From: an uncultured Bacteroidales bacterium
GTDB lineage: Bacteria; Bacteroidota; Bacteroidia; Bacteroidales; UBA932
Reading direction: 5' to 3'
Length of the DNA: 6,305 nt
Assembly (NCBI GenBank): GCA_934678915.1
Contig: CAKUSF010000121.1
Span: forward strand, 1 to 6,305
The notes under the pieces are model-generated. The model saw only the letters and a program-made list of their open reading frames with translations. It was not told the origin of the DNA and did no database searches. Position numbers and translations under genes: made by a program. Shown one piece after another: positions 6,081 through 6,305 of this stretch; the first letter of the stretch is position 1; each line of letters starts with the position of its first letter.

Positions 6081-6141
6081 ATTGAATATATTTTCGTAAT
6101 TCTTAAACATAAAGAAGTTTAGTCATGAAAATATATTCAAT
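6081..6141. repeat. Perfect 15-bp inverted repeat, 31-bp spacer
   Basis: ATTGAATATATTTTC (6081-6095) is the exact reverse complement of GAAAATATATTCAAT (6127-6141). The spacer holds a smaller inverted pair TAAAC/GTTTA (6104-6108, 6117-6121) and, on the minus strand, TATGTTTA (6111-6104), a near match to the -7 element. The right arm overlaps the first codons of the transposase relic. Two readings are possible: an operator for the neighbouring WYL regulator, or an mRNA hairpin that hides the start codon of the old transposase. Confidence 0.75.
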
Positions 6142-6205
6142 CAACCTCTCTGATAATCAGTGGCAAGTTATATAAAAAATCCTAAACCTGCAAGAGCTTA
6201 GTCTC
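6125..6205 (+). pseudogene. Relic of an IS5-family-like transposase N-terminus
   Basis: Read on the plus strand from ATG at 6125, the sequence gives MKIYSINLSDNQWQVI, then an in-frame TAA at 6173-6175, then KILNLQELSL before a TGA at 6206. The pattern of a short lead, L-[ST]-D-x-QW-x-x-I, then KIL, is the usual opening of IS5-family transposases. A single GAA-to-TAA change would restore VIEKILNLQE. Beyond about 6205 no continuing homology is seen in any frame, so the gene is both stopped and broken. It points to past insertion-sequence activity at the island edge and explains why no intact gene occupies the right end. The family call rests on a short segment. Confidence 0.65.
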
Positions 6206-6208
6206 TGA

Positions 6209-6305
6209 GGTGAAAGATGATGGATATGTGGTAAGCGTCTCCGCGATTACGTGTCCGATATAGGTAAGCGCGGTTTGTTTTTCGCTTCACCGTTTGTGGC
6301 TCTTA
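6209..6305. other. Right-edge sequence with no recognisable feature
   Basis: Both strands were read. The frames are short, and the longest minus-strand frame (about 33 codons from the edge) shows no familiar motif. It could be decayed mobile-element sequence following the transposase relic or the edge of another gene. Confidence 0.4.

Noticed and set aside
1..6305. tRNA, rRNA, CRISPR array, attachment site or replication origin
   Set aside because: I found no cloverleaf, no regularly spaced repeats and no duplicated ends on either strand; the only strong repeats are the ones listed.

Overview
The window looks like an accessory (mobile or defence-type) island from a Bacteroidales/Bacteroidota chromosome. 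The evidence is a clear Bacteroides-type promoter (-7 element TACCTTTG, matching TAnnTTTG), AT-rich leaders without strong Shine-Dalgarno sequences, and a decayed IS5-type transposase start at the right edge. All intact genes lie on the minus strand, so transcription runs from high to low coordinates.

Layout in transcription order: (1) 6011-6305, no intact gene, but a transposase relic on the plus strand and a perfect 15-bp inverted repeat; (2) 4916-6010, a WYL-domain regulator; (3) a hairpin, then a Bacteroides-type promoter with a 5' leader carrying a tandem 8-bp repeat; (4) 3399-4760, an unusual protein with a Cys-rich N-terminus, a nuclease-like or ligand-binding middle part and a glycine-zipper C-terminus; (5) about 150 bp with a hairpin; (6) 3074-3247, a small basic 57-aa protein; (7) 2311-3006, a JAB/JAMM metalloprotease; (8) 1883-2314, an E2-like protein overlapping the JAB gene by ATGA; (9) 439-1857, an E1-like (ThiF/MoeB superfamily) adenylyltransferase; (10) 247-432, a tail-anchored 61-aa protein; (11) 43-213, a 56-aa two-helix membrane protein; (12) a possible next gene starting at 37 and running off the left edge.

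The core JAB-E2-E1 set is a ubiquitin-like conjugation and deconjugation module: the E1 should adenylate a C-terminus, the E2 should carry it on Cys98, and the JAB should trim or remove it. Related triads are known from Bil operons and, as an E1-E2 fusion plus JAB, from type II CBASS (Cap2/Cap3). What is unusual here is that no recognisable ubiquitin-like protein lies in the window, that the E1 shows no cysteine where the MoeB/ThiF-type catalytic cysteine should be, and that the enzymes are followed directly by two tiny membrane proteins and preceded by a glycine-zipper protein under its own promoter next to a WYL regulator. A defence role linked to the membrane is a reasonable inference but is not proven by the sequence.
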